Assembly: GCA_020846875.1 (NCBI GenBank)
Contig: JADLDB010000059.1
Location: 1 to 64,000, forward strand
DNA from: Myxococcales bacterium
GTDB lineage: Bacteria; Myxococcota; Myxococcia; Myxococcales; Myxococcaceae
Direction of reading: 5' to 3'
Length of the DNA: 64,000 nucleotides
Shown here: one piece after another, positions 52,951 through 61,921 of the stretch
Layout: each line of letters begins with the position of its first letter
How positions within the stretch are numbered: position 1 is the stretch's first letter
The notes under the pieces: model-generated
Database searches by the model: none
What the model saw: the letters and a program-made list of their open reading frames with translations, nothing else
Told to the model about the DNA's origin: nothing
Program-made: the position numbers and the translations under genes

Positions 52951-55173
52951 TCAGCCGATCTGGTAGCCCTCGGGCGGATCGACGGGCGCCAGCCACACCA
53001 CCGACAGGGGCGGCAGGGTGATCTGCAGCGATCCCGGCTGGCCGTCCCAGGGCTTGGGATCCGCCTTCTTCGGCAGGCCAACCGACACGCCCGAGCCGCC
53101 GAAGGCCGCCGCGTCGGTGTTGAGGAGTTCCCCCCACCAGCCGCCCGCCGGCACGCCCAGCCGCCAGTCGCTGCGCACCACCGGGGTGAGGTTGGCCACG
53201 CAGACGATCTCCCGCCAGGGGTTCCGCCCGCGGCGGATGAAGCTGTAGACGCTCTCGTTGGCGTTGTCCGCCTGCACCCACTGGAAGCCCTGGGCCCAGA
53301 AGTCCGTCTCGTGCAGGGACCCTTCGGCGCGGTACACCGCGTTCAGCGTCTTCACCAGCGCCATCACGCCCTGGTGGCGCTCGAAGCCGGCGAGGTGCCA
53401 GTCCAGGCTGGCCTCGGCGTTCCACTCGCTCCACTGGGCAAACTCGCCGCCCATGAAGAGCAGCTTCTTGCCGGGGTGCGCCCACATCCACCCGTAGAGC
53501 GCACGCAGGTTGGCCAGCTTCTGCCAGTCGTCCCCGGGCATCTTCGACGCCAGCGACTTCTTGCCGTGCACCACCTCGTCGTGGCTGAGCGGCAGCACGA
53601 AGTCCTCGCTCCACGCGTACAACAGCCCGAAGGTGAGCTGGTGGTGGTGGTGCTTGCGGTGCACCGGCTCCTTCTCGAAGTACTTCAAGGTGTCGTGCAT
53701 CCACCCCATGTTCCACTTGTGGCTGAAGCCCAGCCCGCCCTGGGACGTGGGCCGCGACACCGCCGGCCACGCCGTCGACTCCTCGGCCATCACGTGGACG
53801 CCCGGGTGCTGCTCGCGCACCGTTTCGTTGAGCTCGCGCAGGAAGCTGATCGCCTCTTCGTTCTCCCGTCCGCCCTGGCGGTTGGGGATCCACTCCCCGG
53901 CTTTGCGCGAGTAGTCGAGGTAGAGCATCGAGGCCACGGCGTCCACCCGCAGCCCGTCCACGTGGTACTGCTCGATCCAGAAGAGCGCGTTGGCCACCAG
54001 GAAGTTGCGCACCTCGTTGCGGCCGAAGTTGAAGATCAACGTGCCCCAGTCCGGGTGAGCGCCCTTCTTCGGATCGGCGTGCTCGAACAGCGCCGTCCCG
54101 TCGAACTTCGCCAGGGCCCAGGCGTCGCGCGGGAAGTGCCCGGGGACCCAGTCGACGATCACGCCGATGCCGCGCTGGTGCAGCGTGTCCACGAGGAAGC
54201 GGAAGTCGTCGGGGTGGCCGAAGCGGGCGCTGGGGCTGAAGTAGCCCGACACCTGGTAGCCCCAGGAGCCCCCGAAGGGGTGCTCGGCCACCGGCAGCAG
54301 CTCGACGTGGGTGAAGCCCAACTGCTCCACGTGATCGGCCAGGCGCGGCGCCAGCTCGCGGTAGGTGAGCGGCCGGTTGCCTTCTTCCGGCACGCGCATC
54401 CACGAGCCGAGGTGCACCTCGTAGACGCTCATCGGCGTCTTCGTCCGGTCGGCGGCGCGGCGCTGGTCCAGCCAGGCCGCGTCCTTCCACTGGTAATGCC
54501 GCAGCTCGTGGACGACGGAGGCCGTCTGCGGCGGCGCCTCGGTGCGGAAGGCCATGGGGTCGGCCTTGAGGAAGGGCGTCCCGCTGTCGCGCGGACGGAG
54601 CTCAAACTTGTAGCGGGCGCCTTCGCCCACCTCGGGGACGAAGAGCTCCCACAGCCCCGAGGCGCCCATCGTGCGCATGGGGTGTAGCCGCCCGTCCCAG
54701 CTGTTGAAGTCTCCCACCACCGACACGCCCGCGGCGTTGGGGGCCCACACCACGAAGGCGGTGCCGGCCACGCCCTGGTGGTGCATGGGGTGCGCGCCGA
54801 GGCGGTCCCACAGGCGGCGGTGCGTGCCTTCCCCGACGAAGTGCAGGTCGTGCTCGCCCAGCGTAGGGAGGAAGGCGTAGGGATCCTTCAGGCTGAAGAC
54901 GTTCCCGTCGGGGTAGTGGATCTCCAGCGAGTACTCGGGCACCGACTTCGTGGGCAGCCGCCCCTCGAAGATCCCGGGGAAGTCGATGCGAGGGCGCAGG
55001 TTTGCGCGCTGCTCGAGGGCCACCACCTCCACGCGATGGGCCCCGGGTCGGTAGACGCGCACAAAGGTGTCGGCACCCGTGGGGTGGGCGCCCAGAATGC
55101 TGTGGGGATTGGCGTGCCGAAGCGAGACGAGTTGCTGCAGGGCTGCGTCTTCCATCGGCCTCTGACTCACCAC
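52951..55173 (-). CDS. glgB: 1,4-alpha-glucan branching enzyme
   Basis: 740 residues, normal length for GlgB. An N-terminal CBM48-type domain (FVVWAPNAAGVSVVGDFNSW) precedes the GH13 barrel with catalytic Asp411 (GLRVDAV), Glu464 (MAEEST) and the transition-state Asp532 (LSHDEVVHGK). It makes alpha-1,6 branches in glycogen. No glgA, glgC or glgE gene is beside it here. Confidence 0.96.
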   Translation of the reverse strand: MVSQRPMEDAALQQLVSLRHANPHSILGAHPTGADTFVRVYRPGAHRVEVVALEQRANLRPRIDFPGIFEGRLPTKSVPEYSLEIHYPDGNVFSLKDPYAFLPTLGEHDLHFVGEGTHRRLWDRLGAHPMHHQGVAGTAFVVWAPNAAGVSVVGDFNSWDGRLHPMRTMGASGLWELFVPEVGEGARYKFELRPRDSGTPFLKADPMAFRTEAPPQTASVVHELRHYQWKDAAWLDQRRAADRTKTPMSVYEVHLGSWMRVPEEGNRPLTYRELAPRLADHVEQLGFTHVELLPVAEHPFGGSWGYQVSGYFSPSARFGHPDDFRFLVDTLHQRGIGVIVDWVPGHFPRDAWALAKFDGTALFEHADPKKGAHPDWGTLIFNFGRNEVRNFLVANALFWIEQYHVDGLRVDAVASMLYLDYSRKAGEWIPNRQGGRENEEAISFLRELNETVREQHPGVHVMAEESTAWPAVSRPTSQGGLGFSHKWNMGWMHDTLKYFEKEPVHRKHHHHQLTFGLLYAWSEDFVLPLSHDEVVHGKKSLASKMPGDDWQKLANLRALYGWMWAHPGKKLLFMGGEFAQWSEWNAEASLDWHLAGFERHQGVMALVKTLNAVYRAEGSLHETDFWAQGFQWVQADNANESVYSFIRRGRNPWREIVCVANLTPVVRSDWRLGVPAGGWWGELLNTDAAAFGGSGVSVGLPKKADPKPWDGQPGSLQITLPPLSVVWLAPVDPPEGYQIG

Positions 55174-55269
55174 AACCAGCGCGGAAGACCAACAAAAACG
55201 CTGCCCGAAACGACGACGGCGGGCCCTGGTGAAGGAGCCCGCCGAAAGGTGAGGGACTGTCGCCGGGAC

Positions 55270-55788
55270 TTACCCGCCGTCCCCTGCGTCGGGTGCTCCG
55301 GCGTCGTCCATGCCCGCGTCGTCCATGCCCGCGTCGTCCATGCCCGCGTCCGGCATACCCGCGTCCGGCATACCCGCGTCCGGCATACCCGCGTCCGGCA
55401 TACCTGCGTCCGGCATACCCGCGTCCGAGCCCGCGTCGTCCCCGCCGCCGCCGCCGGTGCCGCCGCCCATCCCGCCGCCGGTGCCGCCACCCATGCCGCC
55501 GCCGGTACCGCCGCCCATCCCGCCGCCGGTGCCGCCACCCATGCCGCCGCCGGTGCCGCCACCCATGCCGCCGCCGGTGCCGCCACCCATCCCGCCGCCC
55601 ACCGAGCCAGCGTCCTCAGGGAAGGGACTTCCGGGCACGCACTTGCTGTCCACGCAGGTCTCCCCGCTGGCGCAGTCGAACTTGTCGACGCACTCCGGCG
55701 AGCAGCCAGGCGCGAGGATTACGATGGGCACGACGAACAACGCCACGAGTGCAGCCTTGAAGGCCGTCACTGCCAATGAGCGAGACAT
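55270..55788 (-). CDS. Lipoprotein with GGGT/GGGM and PDAGM repeats
   Basis: 172 residues. Lipobox LAPGC follows a hydrophobic signal, then a Cys-rich head (CSPECVDKFDCASGETC, VDSKC), a block of (GGGMGGGT)n, an acidic linker (GGDDAGSDAG) and a block of PDAGM/DDAGM repeats to the end. This mirrors the gene at the left edge. Probably a surface lipoprotein with a flexible stalk; function unknown. Confidence 0.85.
   Translation of the reverse strand: MSRSLAVTAFKAALVALFVVPIVILAPGCSPECVDKFDCASGETCVDSKCVPGSPFPEDAGSVGGGMGGGTGGGMGGGTGGGMGGGTGGGMGGGTGGGMGGGTGGGMGGGTGGGGGDDAGSDAGMPDAGMPDAGMPDAGMPDAGMPDAGMDDAGMDDAGMDDAGAPDAGDGG
55306..55604. repeat. Two adjacent minisatellites: 15-bp (PDAGM) and 24-bp (GGGTGGGM) units
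   Basis: 15-bp units encoding PDAGM or DDAGM fill about 55306-55432; 24-bp units encoding GGGTGGGM fill about 55440-55604. Both lengths are multiples of three, so expansion or contraction keeps the lipoprotein in frame. Confidence 0.88.
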
Positions 55789-55905
55789 TCTTCCCTCCCA
55801 GGTAGAAGTCGGTGATGACTGATTCTCGCGAGCCTGTAAGGCGCTTCCGGCCCGCGGTCAAAGAAATTCGTTGGTTGTCGTGGGGCGTCCCGGCCGGCCG
55901 GCGGC

Positions 55906-56094
55906 CTACTGCCCCTTCTGCTTGTAGAAGATGGTCATCGAGAAACAGTGGAACTCGTTGTCGCTGGACTGGGTGACGACCTTGTCCACGATCTCGAGAT
56001 CGCTGTTGCTCTTCAGCCAGCGAGTGATGTTCTCGCTGAGTTCCTCGCGCTCCTTCGCCTTCGTCGCCGAAAACACCTTGACGCCAGTGAACAT
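55906..56094 (-). CDS. Small conserved-looking protein, unknown
   Basis: 62 residues from ATG 56094 (MFTGVKVFSATKAKEREELS); the longer frame to 56154 is Arg-rich noise. Strand-helix-strand-strand pattern ending HCFSMTIFYKQKG. Its codons are markedly less GC-rich than the neighbours, which may mean strong constraint or transfer. It is divergent from the PHP gene with 64 bases between starts. Confidence 0.65.
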   Translation of the reverse strand: MFTGVKVFSATKAKEREELSENITRWLKSNSDLEIVDKVVTQSSDNEFHCFSMTIFYKQKGQ

Positions 56095-56158
56095 GCGGTG
56101 GCTTATCCCACCCCGCCCCCGGCGTTTCAAGGGCACCCTCTCGAATCCCCGCAAGCGA

Positions 56159-56881
56159 ATGCTGATCGACCTGCACGTCCACTCCTACCTCTCGCGGGAC
56201 TGCCAGCTGGATCCCCGCGCCGTCCTCTCGCGCGCGGAGGGCTTCGGGCTCGACGGCGTGGCCTTCACCGAGACCAACACCCAGGACGGCTGCGACGAGC
56301 TGTTCGATCTTCAGCGCAGCTCGAAGTTGCGGATCTTCGTCGGCCTGGAGCTGGCCACTGACAAGGGCCAGTACCTGTGTTTCTTCGAGAAGCCGGAGCG
56401 GGCGCCCGAGCCGGTGCAGCTGTGGGGCAGCAACCGGGAGAAGCCGTGGTCCGCCGACGAGTGCCTGCCCCGGCTGGCTTCGCTGGGGGCGGCGATCGTC
56501 GCCGCGAGGCCCTTCGATCGCGAGTTCCCCACGCCGGCGGGCGACTACGTGAAGTCCCTGAAGCTGCTCTCGGCGGTGGAGGTCTACAACCCGAAGGTGC
56601 GCCCCGGGGCCAACGAGCTGGCGATCGAAGCGGCGGCGCAGCTCAAGCTGCCGGGCGTCGGCGGCAGCGACACGCGCAGCTCGCTGGACGAGCTGGGGTA
56701 CGCGGCCACGCTGTTCAAGAAGCCGGTTTCGTCCCAGGCCGGCCTGGTGACGGCGCTGCGCGAAGGCGCCTTCCACGCGGTGCAGATGGGCGAGCTGCCC
56801 CACCTCCGCCGCCCCGGAGAGGCGCGCACCGAAGAGGCCCAGGCCCGGAAGAAGAAGAAGAAGCGCCGCTGGCCGCGGTAG
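56159..56881 (+). CDS. PHP-domain metal-dependent phosphoesterase
   Basis: 240 residues from ATG 56159 (MLIDLHVHSYLSRDC), which carries the HxH of the PHP fold. VAFTETNTQ, IFVGLELATDKG, AARPFDREFP and GVGGSDTRSS give the other metal-ligand blocks. A Lys-rich tail (ARKKKKKRRWPR) is unusual and could bind nucleic acid. Substrate unknown. Confidence 0.82.
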   Translation: MLIDLHVHSYLSRDCQLDPRAVLSRAEGFGLDGVAFTETNTQDGCDELFDLQRSSKLRIFVGLELATDKGQYLCFFEKPERAPEPVQLWGSNREKPWSADECLPRLASLGAAIVAARPFDREFPTPAGDYVKSLKLLSAVEVYNPKVRPGANELAIEAAAQLKLPGVGGSDTRSSLDELGYAATLFKKPVSSQAGLVTALREGAFHAVQMGELPHLRRPGEARTEEAQARKKKKKRRWPR

Positions 56882-56889
56882 CGCGGCTG

Positions 56890-57627
56890 TCAGTGCGCGG
56901 CGGGCGCGCGGCTCATCCCCGTCGGGAAGAGCTGGGTGACCTGCCCGTCCACCAGCACGGCGGCGCGGGCGCCCTGGGCCCAGGTCCACGTCTCCTTGCG
57001 GTGCGTGCCGTCGAGCTCCACCTTGCGGGCCTCCGGGTAGCCCCAGGTCATCTCCAGGGCCTCGGCCGAGAGCTCGACGGTCGCCGTCTTGGTCTTGATC
57101 GCCTGGCGGGCGCCTTCTCCCATGGCCTCGAGGCGCGCGGACAAGTCCTGGCGGGTGAGCAGCCTGTCCAGCTCGGTGCGGAACTCATCTTCCGTCTTGA
57201 TCCCGGGGCGGAGCACCAGGACGAAGGGCCCCGGGCCGCGCCTGGCTCCGCCCAGGTCGAGGTAGATCCACGCCAGCGTGCGCGGGGTGAACAGCACGCG
57301 CTCGGTCATCACCGTGGCGGAAGGGAACTCCACTTTGAGGATCTTCACCCGGGTGCCGGCGGGCCAGGTGGCCTCCACCGGCCCGGGGTTGATCGGCGTT
57401 CCGTCGGGGTTCTCCAGCAGCCGCACCAGCTCCGGCGAGAGGGGGGTGAGCAGCCGCTTCGAGGCGTCCTTGAAGAAGGGCGTGGAGTACATCGACACGC
57501 GCAGGAAGCGCTCCTCGCCGGTCAGCTCGCGCTCCAGCCGCGTGGCGTCGGGTGGCGCCAGCGAGATGCCGGGGGTGGCGCAGCCGAAGATCGCCGCCAG
57601 GGCGAGGGGGAGGAGGGCTCGCGTCAT
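56890..57627 (-). CDS. Lipoprotein, unknown
   Basis: 245 residues from ATG 57627, overlapping the FmdB stop by four bases. Signal MTRALLPLALAAIFGC ends in a lipobox. The mature part is mixed alpha/beta with no recognised motif (RVLFTPRTLAWIYLDLGGAR, AGTRVKILKVEFPSATVMTE). Cotranscribed with the FmdB gene. Confidence 0.75.
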   Translation of the reverse strand: MTRALLPLALAAIFGCATPGISLAPPDATRLERELTGEERFLRVSMYSTPFFKDASKRLLTPLSPELVRLLENPDGTPINPGPVEATWPAGTRVKILKVEFPSATVMTERVLFTPRTLAWIYLDLGGARRGPGPFVLVLRPGIKTEDEFRTELDRLLTRQDLSARLEAMGEGARQAIKTKTATVELSAEALEMTWGYPEARKVELDGTHRKETWTWAQGARAAVLVDGQVTQLFPTGMSRAPAAH

Positions 57628-58013
57628 GACGAGGAGCTCGAGCCGCCCGAGGAGGAGCCTCCCGCCGAGCCGGAGCCGGAGCCGCCGGAGGAGGAGCCGC
57701 CTGAGGAAGAGCCCGAGCCAGCCGGGGTGGAGGTGGAGGAGCTGCCGGAGGAGGCGCCGGTGCCGGGGGTGGTGGCGCTGGAGCCCGACGCGCTCCCGCC
57801 GTCCGTCTTCGAGGTCGAGTCCTTCTTCGCCGAGGAGTACAGATCCGAGTACCAGCCGCCGCCCTTGAGCTGGAAGCTGCTGCGGCTCATCAGCCGCTCC
57901 AGCGCCTGCGCTGCGCCGCACTTCGGGCAGGGCTCGGGGGCGGGGTCGCTGACCTTCTGCATCACTTCCAGCTCGTGGCCGCACTTCTGGCAGCGGTACT
58001 CGTAGATCGGCAC
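57624..58013 (-). CDS. FmdB-family zinc ribbon protein with long Ser/Gly tail
   Basis: 129 residues. N-terminal zinc ribbon: MPIYEYRCQKCGHELEV and EPCPKCG supply four Cys, then SSFQLKGGGWYSDLY, the FmdB motif. The last ~60 residues are Ser/Gly/Thr low complexity. FmdB proteins are putative regulators; the tail is longer than in most. Confidence 0.87.
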   Translation of the reverse strand: MPIYEYRCQKCGHELEVMQKVSDPAPEPCPKCGAAQALERLMSRSSFQLKGGGWYSDLYSSAKKDSTSKTDGGSASGSSATTPGTGASSGSSSTSTPAGSGSSSGGSSSGGSGSGSAGGSSSGGSSSSS

Positions 58014-58020
58014 GGCGTGT

Positions 58021-59205
58021 TCACTCCGGGGAGGGGTTGAGGGTGGGGTCGAGCAGGCCGAGCGCGTCGAGCGCGCGGCGCAGGGGATCGGCGGGCAGGG
58101 CGTGCCGGCGGGCGAGCAGCTCCACCAGCGCGGGGGCGCTCGTCGCCTCCTCGCGCGCCTCGTCCACCAGGGCTAAGAGGTCGGCCTGGAGGCGCTCTTT
58201 GAACTTCTCCTCGATCCCCAGATCCTCGAGGTAGCGGACCTTGAAGGTGAGCTCCAGCCGGGCGGCCAGGTTGCGGCCGGCGAGGGCGTCGCGGATCGCG
58301 CGCTCCTTGAGCTCCTTCGCCTCGCGGCCTACCCGGAGCTCCTTGAGCAACCCGTCGAACTCCTTGGGCCGCATGCCCAGGGACTTCGCCGCCTTCCCGA
58401 ACGCGCCCTTCTGCTCGACGACGGCCGCCAGCAGCGCGTCGCGCTCCTTCGCCGCGAGCCGGTCGCGCAGCCGGTGCTTGTCCAGAAGGCCTTCAACGTC
58501 GGCGACGGTGAGCGCTGCGCCGCCGCGCCCCTGGTAGCCCTGAGAGAGGGTGCGCCACAGCGCCACCCGGTGCGGCACCTGCTCCACCAGCGCGCTGAGG
58601 GTGTCGAGGCCGTCGGGCTTGAGGAGCGCGTGGAAGGACGCCCGGGCGGGATCGAGGCGGGTGAAGCGGCCACGGGGCGCGGGCAGGTTTCTGCGGGGCA
58701 GGTACGCGGTGGCGGGGAGGGCGACGGGCAGCGGCTCGGGGCGGAGGCGATCGCCCTTGGCGCGGCGCCGGGGAGCGATCTTCTCTGCCAGCGACGGGCC
58801 CTTCGCCTTCTTCTCTCTCTTCGGGCGAGGCGCCTCGACGGGCGGGAAGGGCACCACGCGCGCAAGCACGGGCGCGGAAACGGGCAGGGGAGCGGCGCGG
58901 GCGCGCTCCTCGGCCACCGCGCGCACCATGTCGTAATAGCCGGTCTGCTGGCGCTGGGCGGCGAGCCCTGGGTCGGCGCCGCGCACCACGTCGATCACCG
59001 CGAAGGGGCCGAGCGGCGCGGCGGGGGGATCGTCATCGGCCAGCGCCTTCACCCGAAAGTCGTCCTCCTCGGCCAGCAGCGAGAGCGCTTCCCGCACCAC
59101 CGAGGAGGGCGCGGGCGACTTCGCGCGGCGGCAGAAGTCGGACACGGCGACCGCGACCGGGGTGGGTACGTCTTCGGGGAGGCGGCGGCGCTGCCAGTCA
59201 ATCAT
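58021..59205 (-). CDS. Myxobacterial-type protein with internal Fis-like helix-turn-helix
   Basis: 394 residues. The N-terminal part (PTPVAVAVSDFCRRAKSPAP) is helical, and residues 100-200 are Pro/Arg/Lys-rich and disordered. About residues 245-295 (KERDALLAAVVEQKGAFGKA, AKSLGMRPKEFDGLLKEL) look like a Fis-type helix-turn-helix. A helical C-terminus follows. Possibly a DNA-binding protein; not AAA+. Its start is 52 bases from the divergent 59258 gene. Confidence 0.65.
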   Translation of the reverse strand: MIDWQRRRLPEDVPTPVAVAVSDFCRRAKSPAPSSVVREALSLLAEEDDFRVKALADDDPPAAPLGPFAVIDVVRGADPGLAAQRQQTGYYDMVRAVAEERARAAPLPVSAPVLARVVPFPPVEAPRPKREKKAKGPSLAEKIAPRRRAKGDRLRPEPLPVALPATAYLPRRNLPAPRGRFTRLDPARASFHALLKPDGLDTLSALVEQVPHRVALWRTLSQGYQGRGGAALTVADVEGLLDKHRLRDRLAAKERDALLAAVVEQKGAFGKAAKSLGMRPKEFDGLLKELRVGREAKELKERAIRDALAGRNLAARLELTFKVRYLEDLGIEEKFKERLQADLLALVDEAREEATSAPALVELLARRHALPADPLRRALDALGLLDPTLNPSPE

Positions 59206-59257
59206 CCGGATGACCTTGGGGGGCGCGCTGCGTATAAGCGGATCCCGGAAGGTGTCA

Positions 59258-59848
59258 ATGAGCCCCGCCCCGGTCAGCAGCCCGCCCGAAGTCGAAGAGC
59301 CGAGCGTGGCGGGCCTGCGCGTGCGCCCGGTGTGGCCGATGGTGCTGTACGTGCTGCTCGTCTCCTCGGCGGCGCTGGCTCTCTACACGCAGCGCCGGCC
59401 GGTGACGCCGGAGCTGGACCTGCTGGCGCCCTGGATCTTCCTGGCCTTCGCGGTGGGCTTCGCGGGCTACCGCTTCGCGCTGGTGGCGGCGCGCCGGTAC
59501 TCGCCCTTCAAGGCCTTCTTCCAGGTCTTCACCGCGGCCCTCTTCTTCATGCTGCTGCTGTGGCCGGGGCTGGCCAGGCCGCCCGGCGCCCCCGGGGTGA
59601 CGGCGCCCTCGGGGCTCCTGAGCGCGCTGGCCTCCGGCGACGCCGAGAAGCGGGCCCTGGCGGCGGAGGTGGCGGGGCACCGGCGTGACGTGGCGGTGGC
59701 GCCGGCGCTGGTGCGGCTCTTGACGGACGACGCCCCGGCGGTGCGCAACGCGGCCCACGCGGCCCTGGTGCAGCTCAACGACGGCGTCGACCTGGGCGCC
59801 GCGGACGATCCCGCCGCTCGCGCGGCCTGGACGGAGCGCTTCAAGTGA
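59258..59848 (+). CDS. Membrane protein with HEAT-like C-terminus
   Basis: 196 residues from ATG 59258. Three hydrophobic helices (WPMVLYVLLVSSAALALY, APWIFLAFAVGFAGYRFAL, FTAALFFMLLLWPGLA), then a HEAT-like repeat (DVAVAPALVRLLTDDAPAVR, NAAHAALVQLNDG). GTGA overlap with the Fur-family gene. Role unknown. Confidence 0.75.
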   Translation: MSPAPVSSPPEVEEPSVAGLRVRPVWPMVLYVLLVSSAALALYTQRRPVTPELDLLAPWIFLAFAVGFAGYRFALVAARRYSPFKAFFQVFTAALFFMLLLWPGLARPPGAPGVTAPSGLLSALASGDAEKRALAAEVAGHRRDVAVAPALVRLLTDDAPAVRNAAHAALVQLNDGVDLGAADDPAARAAWTERFK

Positions 59849-60294
59849 AGTCCTCCCCGGCGAAGCGTGAAGAGGTGCTGAGCCGCTTCATGGCCGAGCG
59901 CGGCCTGAAGACGACGCGCCAGCGCAACCTGATCATCGACACCTTCTTCTCGCTCGACGGGCACCTCTCGGTGGAAGAGGTGTGGGCGAAGGCCCGCGAG
60001 CTGGATCGGCGGGTGTCGGTGGCCACCGTGTACCGCACCATGAAGCTGCTCCACGAGAGCGGGCTGGCCCACGCGCGCAACTTCGGCGACGGGCAGACGC
60101 GCTACGAGGCCGCGGTGGGGAAGGATCACCACGATCACCTGATCTGCACCCGCTGCTCGACGATCATCGAGTTCGAGAACGATCAGATCGAGCGGCTGCA
60201 GGATCTGGTGGCCAGGAAGCACGGCTTCAAGGTGGTGTCCCACAAGATGGAGCTCTACGGGCTGTGCCGGGGCTGCCAGCGCGAGACGGCGTGA
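59845..60294 (+). CDS. Fur-family metal-responsive regulator (Fur/PerR-like)
   Basis: 149 residues from GTG. Winged helix (GLKTTRQRNLIIDTFFSLDG, VSVATVYRTMKLLHESGL), metal motif KDHHDHLICTRC and second zinc pair CRGC. It represses genes for iron, zinc or peroxide responses according to metal state. The second metal site alone does not separate Fur from PerR. GTGA overlaps on both sides. Confidence 0.9.
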   Translation: MKSSPAKREEVLSRFMAERGLKTTRQRNLIIDTFFSLDGHLSVEEVWAKARELDRRVSVATVYRTMKLLHESGLAHARNFGDGQTRYEAAVGKDHHDHLICTRCSTIIEFENDQIERLQDLVARKHGFKVVSHKMELYGLCRGCQRETA

Positions 60295-60797
60295 TCTCCC
60301 GCCGAGTCCTCCTCGCCGCCCTGGCCGCCAGCGCCTGCGCGCGCCGGGAGCCGGAGGTCCCCGCCCTGTCCACCTTCCTCGCGGCGCTCCCCCTGGAGGT
60401 CGCGGGTACGGTGCCGCTGGAGCCCAGGCGGCTCCATGGCCGGGTGGTGCTGATCACCTTCATCGCCACCTGGTGCTTCCCCTGCCTCGCGGAGCTGGCG
60501 GTGCTGGGCCGGCTGGATCGCGACTTCGGCGCGAAGGGCTTCTCCAACGTGCTGGTGGGGATGGATCTCGACGGGCGCAAGGTGCTGGAGCCCTTCGCGC
60601 AGGGCTACCAGCTCGCCTGGCCGCTGGTGGTGTCGGACGAGCGGCTGCGCGCCGGCGACACGCCCTTCGGGAGGATCCGCGAGCTGCCCTCGCGCGTCCT
60701 CTTCGGGCGGGACGGCCAGGTGGTGGTCGGCTACTCGGGCGTGGGCGCGTACGAGGACCTGGCGAAGGTGGTCCTGGCCGAGGTGGAGAAGCGCTGA
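60291..60797 (+). CDS. TlpA/thioredoxin-like lipoprotein
   Basis: 168 residues from GTG 60291. Signal ending LAASAC suggests a lipoprotein. TFIATWCFPCLAEL has the redox CxxC of TlpA-type thioredoxins and PSRVLFGRDGQVV the cis-Pro side. It probably reduces disulfides or helps cytochrome assembly outside the cytoplasm. Cotranscribed with the Fur-family regulator, which fits an oxidative-stress link. It ends two bases before the end of the convergent gene. Confidence 0.87.
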   Translation: MISRRVLLAALAASACARREPEVPALSTFLAALPLEVAGTVPLEPRRLHGRVVLITFIATWCFPCLAELAVLGRLDRDFGAKGFSNVLVGMDLDGRKVLEPFAQGYQLAWPLVVSDERLRAGDTPFGRIRELPSRVLFGRDGQVVVGYSGVGAYEDLAKVVLAEVEKR

Positions 60798-60799
60798 AG

Positions 60800-61768
60800 C
60801 TAGGCCGTCGGGGTCGTCGCCGGCGCGGGAGCCGGGACAGCCTCGGCCGCGGGCGGCGCGTCGACGGGGGTCGCCTCTTCGGACACCGGCGCGGCCTCCA
60901 GGCGGGCGCGGGCCTCGGCCTCGGCCTGATCCTCGGCGGCGTGCCTGGCCTTCATCACCCGGTCGCTCTCCGCGGCCTCCTCTGGCGTCAAGGCGGTGTG
61001 CTCGGCGTGCTGCCCGGTCTTCTTTTCGAGATCGACGATCGCCCGCTTGAGCAGATCGTGCTCCAGGAGGGTGCGGTTGAGGCGCATCTCCACCGCGCGG
61101 AACTTGTCGCGGGCCAGGTTGCCCTCTGCGTACACGCGCTTGGTCTCGCGCTCGCGGCGCTCCACCTTGGCCTTCAGCGCGCGCAGCTCGCGGTCCAGCT
61201 CGTTGGCGCGCTTGCGATCGGAGGAGGACTGGGCCTCCAGCTTCGCGATCCGCTCCTTCTCCACGTCGGAGAGCTCGCGGATCACCCGCTGAACGACCTC
61301 CTGCACCTGGGGCCTCTCGGCCTTCGGCTCCTCGCGCTTCTCGGCGGCGCGCCGGCCCTTGCCTTCCGCCTCGGCCTTGAGGCGCTGCACCTCGGCCAGG
61401 GCGACGGACAGCTCGTGGCGGGTGTTCTCCAACTGCACCGAGGCCTGGCGCTCCACCTCCGCGCGGGCCTTCGTCAGGTCGTCACCGGACTTGTCGGATT
61501 CCTTCTGGTCAAAGAGCTTCTTCCTGGTGGCCTTGAGCTCTTCCTTCAGCTCGCCCTGCGCCTTCTTGAGCTCCTCCAGCTCCTTCTTCTTCTTGTCCAG
61601 CTCGGCCTCCAGCTTCCGGGGACGGTCTTCGTCCTTCTGGCTGCTGTCGGCGCGGGCAGCGGCTTCGCCGGCGGGCACGTGGGTGACGGCCTTGCCCCCG
61701 AAGAGGCCCAGGTTGAAGGCCAGGCTGGCGGCCAGGGCCAGTCCGAGCGCGATGATCACGAAGGTCAC
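60800..61768 (-). CDS. Membrane-anchored coiled-coil protein
   Basis: 322 residues from GTG 61768, chosen because AGGAG lies seven bases upstream; TTG 61783 has no ribosome site. One N-terminal helix (VIIALGLALAASLAFNLGLF), then Lys/Glu-rich coiled coil (about 50-135 and 165-255), ending in an Ala/Pro/Glu tail. No enzyme motif. Possibly a structural envelope protein. Confidence 0.75.
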   Translation of the reverse strand: MTFVIIALGLALAASLAFNLGLFGGKAVTHVPAGEAAARADSSQKDEDRPRKLEAELDKKKKELEELKKAQGELKEELKATRKKLFDQKESDKSGDDLTKARAEVERQASVQLENTRHELSVALAEVQRLKAEAEGKGRRAAEKREEPKAERPQVQEVVQRVIRELSDVEKERIAKLEAQSSSDRKRANELDRELRALKAKVERRERETKRVYAEGNLARDKFRAVEMRLNRTLLEHDLLKRAIVDLEKKTGQHAEHTALTPEEAAESDRVMKARHAAEDQAEAEARARLEAAPVSEEATPVDAPPAAEAVPAPAPATTPTA

Positions 61769-61921
61769 GAGGCGACTCCTCAAGAGAAGGACGGCTTGAA
61801 ACGCTGCACGAAGACGCGGCCACCCTATACAGGCACGCGCGCGCCGCGTTCAACACGCCCCCGCCATTTTCGCCAAGTGAAAACCGCGCGCCGCGCGAAA
61901 CCCCGGTATAGAGCCACAGCC

